Positions 13,047-16,413 of a stretch of 16,413 nucleotides of DNA are shown here, piece after piece (within the stretch, counting starts at the first letter, position 1; each line of letters opens with the position of its first letter). A program made the position numbers and the translations under genes. This stretch comes from Acidobacteriota bacterium (GTDB lineage: Bacteria > Acidobacteriota > UBA6911 > RPQK01 > JADFOI01). The notes below the pieces were generated by a model that made no database searches, was not told where the DNA came from, and saw only the letters and a program-made list of their open reading frames with translations. The stretch spans positions 1 through 16,413 of the forward strand of contig JAPUKI010000110.1 of the NCBI GenBank assembly GCA_027295745.1, read 5' to 3'.

Positions 13047-15887
13047 CTAGTTCAGATACCTTCCCAGAAACTGACCCGTGTAGGAGTCTTTGACGGCGGC
13101 GATGGTCTCGGGAGGACCCTCAGCGATCAACCGCCCTCCTGCTTCACCGCCCTCCGGTCCCAGGTCGATAATCCAATCAGCGCATTTGATGACGTCTAGA
13201 TTGTGTTCGATGACCAGGACGGTGGCACCCTGGGAGATGAGGCGGTCAAAGGCCCGCAGCAACTTACTAATGTCGTCAAAGTGTAACCCGGTGGTGGGCT
13301 CGTCGAAAAGGAAGAGGGGTTGTTTGGAGGTCTGCCTGGAAAGATAGGAGGCCAGCTTGATTCTCTGGGCTTCTCCCCCGGACAGGGTAGTGGCCGGTTG
13401 TCCGAGACGAAGATAACCCAGACCAACCTCATCGAGAATTCTGAGCTTTTTCGACAGCCCGGGAGAGGCTCTAAAAAAGTCTATGGCTTCCCGGGCTGTG
13501 AGTTGTAACACCTCGGCTATGTTTTTCCCCTTATAAGTGACTTGCAGAATTTTGTTTGAGTAACGAGTTCCTCTGCAGTCTTCGCACAAGAGTTGTACAT
13601 CGGCCAGAAACTGCATTTCCACAGTGATCGTGCCAGCTCCATTACAACTTTGGCATCGGCCGCCAGGAATGTTGAATGAGAAACTTCCCGGGGAGAAATT
13701 GTGGGAGCGAGCCTGTCGCAGGGAAGCGAAAATCTTCCGAATCTGATCGAAGGCCTTGATGTAAGTCACGGGGTTGGATCGAGGAGTCCTTCCAATAGGG
13801 GTTTGATCGACGAGTAAAACGTCGCTCAGCTGCTCTCCTCCCTTTATACAATCGAAGTCGCCGACTGTCTGTTTCCAGTCTCCCCTGAGTTTTTTGAGTC
13901 CCGCATAAAGAACGTCGTGGACAAGTGTGGATTTTCCCGATCCGGACACCCCAGTGATGCACACCAGAACTCCCAGGGGAATGCGTACCGTCAGATTTTG
14001 AAGGTTGTGCTGTCGGGCCCCCTGGATGGTCAGGAAGTTCCCATTGCTGGAACGTCGAAAGACCGGTATGGGGATCTTTTGCTTTCCCATGAGATACTGG
14101 CCCGTAATAGAATTTGGATTGGCCAGCAGTGAAGAGAGATTCCCGTTGTGTATGATCTCTCCTCCCTGTTCACCCGCTCCAGGGCCCATGTCGATGATGT
14201 CATCCGCTGCCTCGATCATCTCCTTTTCGTGTTCCACGACTACGATGGTGTTGCCCAGATCACGGAGCTCTTGGAGGATTTCGATGAGACGCCTTTCATC
14301 CCTCGCGTGCAGGCCAATCGAGGGTTCATCCAGGATATAGAGAGTGCCGACCAGAGAAGAACTCAAAGACGCGGCCAGGTGAATACGCTGCATCTCCCCT
14401 CCGCTGAGGGTTGAAGTCAATCGAGCAAGAGTCAGGTATTCCAGGCCGACCTTGGTCAAAAAGTTCAGACGCTGCTTGATTTCCCACAGAATTCTCTCGG
14501 CAATGCTGTGCTGAGACGGGGAAAGACAGCATTCCGAAAAGAATTTCTGGAGTGCGGAGATCGGTAAGGCGATCAACTCGCTAATTCTCTTCTCACCCAC
14601 GTGGACGTCTCTAGCTTCCTGGCAAAGACGCTCTCCGCCACAGTCGGGACAAAGGGTATAACCGCGGTACCGGCTGATATAGATGCGCACGTACATCTTG
14701 TATTTTTTCTTTTCCAAGTAGGCAAAGAATCCCTTCACACCAGGAAAACGACCTTCTCCATTCCAGATTTTGCGGCGGACCCGCTCAGGAAGCTGCTGAA
14801 AGGGCCTGTCAAGAGGGATCTTTTCTTCCCGGGCATAAGCCTCCAGCTTTTTCTGAAAACGACGGTAACGAGGTTTGGTAAAAGGCTCAATGGGGCCTTC
14901 AAGAATGGTTTTGGTCGGATCGGGGATGATCAGTTCCGGATCAAGGCTGATGGTGTTCCCGAAACCCTGACAGGTCGGACAAGCTCCGTAGGGGTTGTTG
15001 AAGGAGAACAATCGAGGATCCAGGCTGCGATAAGAGATTGTGCAGTACTGACATTCAAATCTCTCTGTGAAGCGGAGGGGTTTGGTTGATTTTGCATCGG
15101 ATTTCCCATCCAGGATATAAACTTGGGCGATTCCATTTCCCTCTCGATAGCAGAGCTCCAGAGAATCTGCGAGACGATCTCTCATGTCAGGTTGAATCAC
15201 CAGCCGGTCCAGCAGTATCTCGCTCTGCTCCAGCTCCTCAAGTGATCGAATCTCGTCTTCTGGAAGATGACGAAGAGAGCGTGATTTCGAGATCTCTCCG
15301 ACAAGGAGTCGGCGGAAACCCTGTTTCAGGAGATTTTCGAGGATCAGCTTGAACGGGAAGTCCTTCTCTGGATGGTCTGAGTTGAGGTCCAGGCGGCTCC
15401 CCTTGAACGGAAAGGTGACGTAAATGCGGGCTCCTTCTGGCAGAGACATGACTTGCTCAATGACATCATCGATCAAGTTCTTTGTGACCTCTCTACCGCA
15501 TTCGTGGCAAATGATGATGCCCACGCGGGAGTACAGAAGGCGTAAATAGTCGTAAACTTCCGTGACTGTCCCTACCGTGGAACGTGGATTTCGGGAAGTG
15601 TTCTTCTGGCGAATGGCGACAGCTGGACTCATTCCGGTGATCTCACGCACGCGTGGCTTGTTGATTCGCTCCAAGAACTGACGAGCATAGGCGGAAAGCG
15701 ACTCTACATATCGACGTTGTCCCTCAGCATACAGTGTGTCAAAGACCAAACTGGATTTGCCTGAACCACTGACTCCCGTCACCACGGTGAGATGATTGAG
15801 CGGGATGTCGACGTCGATATTCTTCAGATTGTTTTGCTGGACTCCCAGCAAGCGAATACACTCTCCAGGATGGTCATTCTTCGACAT
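13047..15887 (-). CDS. uvrA: Excinuclease ABC subunit A (UvrA)
   Basis: UvrA is the damage-sensing ABC ATPase of nucleotide excision repair, acting as a dimer with UvrB. The 946-residue product is full length (~940 in E. coli). It has two ABC modules: Walker A GVSGSGKSS (38-46) with signature LSGGEMQ (494-500) and Walker B LYILDEPSIGLH; and second Walker A GVSGSGKST (646-654) with signature LSGGEAQ (835-841) and LFLFDEPTTGLH. Zinc-module cysteines are at 280/283 with 303/306, 413/416, and 745/748 with 768/771. ATG 15887 opens the conserved N-terminus. The stop TAG (13049-13047) lies within the right terminal repeat of the palindromic element. Divergent from the NHL-like gene, with a 58 bp gap. 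Confidence 0.97.
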   Translation of the reverse strand: MSKNDHPGECIRLLGVQQNNLKNIDVDIPLNHLTVVTGVSGSGKSSLVFDTLYAEGQRRYVESLSAYARQFLERINKPRVREITGMSPAVAIRQKNTSRNPRSTVGTVTEVYDYLRLLYSRVGIIICHECGREVTKNLIDDVIEQVMSLPEGARIYVTFPFKGSRLDLNSDHPEKDFPFKLILENLLKQGFRRLLVGEISKSRSLRHLPEDEIRSLEELEQSEILLDRLVIQPDMRDRLADSLELCYREGNGIAQVYILDGKSDAKSTKPLRFTERFECQYCTISYRSLDPRLFSFNNPYGACPTCQGFGNTISLDPELIIPDPTKTILEGPIEPFTKPRYRRFQKKLEAYAREEKIPLDRPFQQLPERVRRKIWNGEGRFPGVKGFFAYLEKKKYKMYVRIYISRYRGYTLCPDCGGERLCQEARDVHVGEKRISELIALPISALQKFFSECCLSPSQHSIAERILWEIKQRLNFLTKVGLEYLTLARLTSTLSGGEMQRIHLAASLSSSLVGTLYILDEPSIGLHARDERRLIEILQELRDLGNTIVVVEHEKEMIEAADDIIDMGPGAGEQGGEIIHNGNLSSLLANPNSITGQYLMGKQKIPIPVFRRSSNGNFLTIQGARQHNLQNLTVRIPLGVLVCITGVSGSGKSTLVHDVLYAGLKKLRGDWKQTVGDFDCIKGGEQLSDVLLVDQTPIGRTPRSNPVTYIKAFDQIRKIFASLRQARSHNFSPGSFSFNIPGGRCQSCNGAGTITVEMQFLADVQLLCEDCRGTRYSNKILQVTYKGKNIAEVLQLTAREAIDFFRASPGLSKKLRILDEVGLGYLRLGQPATTLSGGEAQRIKLASYLSRQTSKQPLFLFDEPTTGLHFDDISKLLRAFDRLISQGATVLVIEHNLDVIKCADWIIDLGPEGGEAGGRLIAEGPPETIAAVKDSYTGQFLGRYLN

Positions 15888-15908
15888 TCCAAAACCACCA
15901 GTCTACCA

Positions 15909-15936
15909 TTGAACACTTTTGTCCACGTGTTATAGT
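15909..15936 (+). promoter_or_regulatory. Sigma-70 type promoter of the IPT/NHL-like gene, near-leaderless
   Basis: TTGAAC (15909-15914), 16 nt spacer and TATAGT (15931-15936) predict a start around 15943, within a few bases of ATG 15946. No Shine-Dalgarno precedes that ATG. On the minus strand the same spot reads TATAAC (15934-15929), a possible -10 for uvrA with a weak -35, so the divergent promoters may overlap. Confidence 0.5.
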
Positions 15937-15945
15937 GGCTCCTGA

Positions 15946-16413
15946 ATGAAAATAAAAGCGGTCAAGCCTACCATTGCGCTTCCAGGAGGAACCGTTCAAG
16001 TAGAGGTGGAGGGACTTGAGGACCCCTCGGGAGTCCAGGTCGAAGTGGGTGATGTCAAAGCCGAGATTGCCGGGGCCTCCTCCCGTTTTTTGACTGTCAG
16101 GATTCCTGAAAAATGTGGGGACGGTCTGGTGGTTCGCAGCCACGGGGAACATCGCATCGATTTGAAGGTTGGTCGTGTGATCGCCTCCGAGCTCCATCCG
16201 GTGTCCAATCCAGTGGTGGACTCGAAGGGTAACGTGTACGTGACTTTCAGTGGAGCTCGAGGGGAAAAGGTTCCCTTTAGTGTCTTCGTGGTTCATGCCG
16301 ATGGCAGCAAGCATCCTTTCCTTGCCGAGGTGGTCAATCCGACAGGCTTGGCCATTGGTCCCGATGACTGTCTCTATATCACCAGCCGACACACAGGAAC
16401 TGTCTATCGGTCC
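15946..16413 (+). CDS. IPT/TIG-like plus NHL beta-propeller-type protein, C-terminal part off window
   Basis: Open from ATG 15946 to the right edge (156 codons, no stop). Residues about 1-75 form a short beta-rich domain beginning VKPTIALPGGTVQVEVEGL, resembling an IPT/TIG (Ig-like) fold; residues from about 80 (HPVSNPVVDSKGNVYVTFSG, then NPTGLAIGPDDCLYITSRHTG) show the repeating 'P-x-G-x-A-x-G-x-D-x-x-L-Y-I' pattern of NHL/SMP-30 propeller blades. No signal peptide is seen; the N-terminus is polar from residue 1, so a cytoplasmic protein is suggested unless the true start is elsewhere. Substrate and role are unknown. Divergent from uvrA. Confidence 0.75.
   Translation, partial: MKIKAVKPTIALPGGTVQVEVEGLEDPSGVQVEVGDVKAEIAGASSRFLTVRIPEKCGDGLVVRSHGEHRIDLKVGRVIASELHPVSNPVVDSKGNVYVTFSGARGEKVPFSVFVVHADGSKHPFLAEVVNPTGLAIGPDDCLYITSRHTGTVYRS

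Larger units (their letters stand above)
12603..13050. repeat. ~450 bp nested palindromic element between convergent ymdB and uvrA
   Basis: Four nested pairs of inverted repeats share one centre near 12786: outer 12603-12621 with 13032-13050 (17 of 19 match), second 12669-12685 with 12965-12981 (17/17), third 12708-12738 with 12835-12865 (31/31), innermost 12757-12776 with 12796-12815 (20/20). Smaller self-hairpins sit within the arms. The right arm is about 77 bp longer between the third and second pairs, as if a segment was inserted. Both ends begin CTAGCCCGGA; the CTAG could be part of the repeat or a 4 bp target duplication. No transposase or credible ORF lies inside. Likely a non-autonomous mobile/REP-like element; it could also end transcription from both sides. 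Confidence 0.8.

Noticed and set aside
12894..13199. Plus-strand 101-residue ORF running into the uvrA 3' end
   Set aside because: Half lies in the palindromic element and half is antisense to uvrA; no protein-like pattern.

Overview
The window is a chromosomal stretch of a Gram-negative-type bacterium, most likely an Acidobacteriota member or a close deep-branching relative. This rests on gene order and gene content, not on a search: a thrS-infC-rpmI-rplT-pheS-pheT translation block followed by zapA, RNase Y (rny) and ymdB; a ruvX-mltG pair; a membrane-anchored PDZ/S41 protein; and a long nested palindrome with GGGC-GCAA-GCCC type hairpins. Base composition looks moderate (roughly half G+C, estimated by eye) and no gene looks recently acquired. 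No CRISPR array, prophage, transposase or secondary-metabolite cluster is visible.

Layout. Positions 1-1433 (minus strand): the start of mltG (its 3' end lies off the left edge) and ruvX, overlapping by ATGA. Positions 1434-1499: a divergent promoter region with a perfect TATAAT on each strand. Positions 1500-2759: a PDZ/S41 protein in which both catalytic residues are replaced. Positions 2829-3098: an HU-type nucleoid protein. Positions 3099-3428: a non-coding stretch with inverted repeats and a probable tRNA promoter. Positions 3429-3503: tRNA-Val(GAC), only 23 nt upstream of thrS. Positions 3527-9531: thrS, infC (apparent ATC start), rpmI, rplT, pheS and pheT, packed with overlaps or short gaps. 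Positions 9539-12600: a small coiled-coil protein, zapA, a short structured non-coding gap, rny and ymdB. Positions 12601-13050: a ~450 bp nested palindromic repeat between convergent ymdB and uvrA. Positions 13047-15887 (minus): uvrA. Positions 15946-16413 (plus): the start of an IPT/TIG plus NHL-propeller-like protein with a near-leaderless promoter, running off the right edge.

How the genes work together. The centre is a translation operon (two tRNA synthetases, IF3, L35, L20), possibly transcribed from the tRNA-Val promoter so that tRNA 3' processing sets the mRNA 5' end. It continues into division (coiled-coil protein, ZapA) and RNA turnover/signalling (RNase Y, YmdB). The flanks carry wall synthesis (MltG), rRNA maturation (RuvX) and DNA repair (UvrA).

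The points most worth a second look are the nested palindrome, whose right terminal repeat supplies the uvrA stop codon; the probable pseudo-protease; the ATC start of infC; the tRNA-thrS junction; two trimmed tRNA synthetases (ThrRS without TGS, PheT without the OB-fold); and the structured gap before rny. I see no clear evidence for a wholly new multi-gene system.
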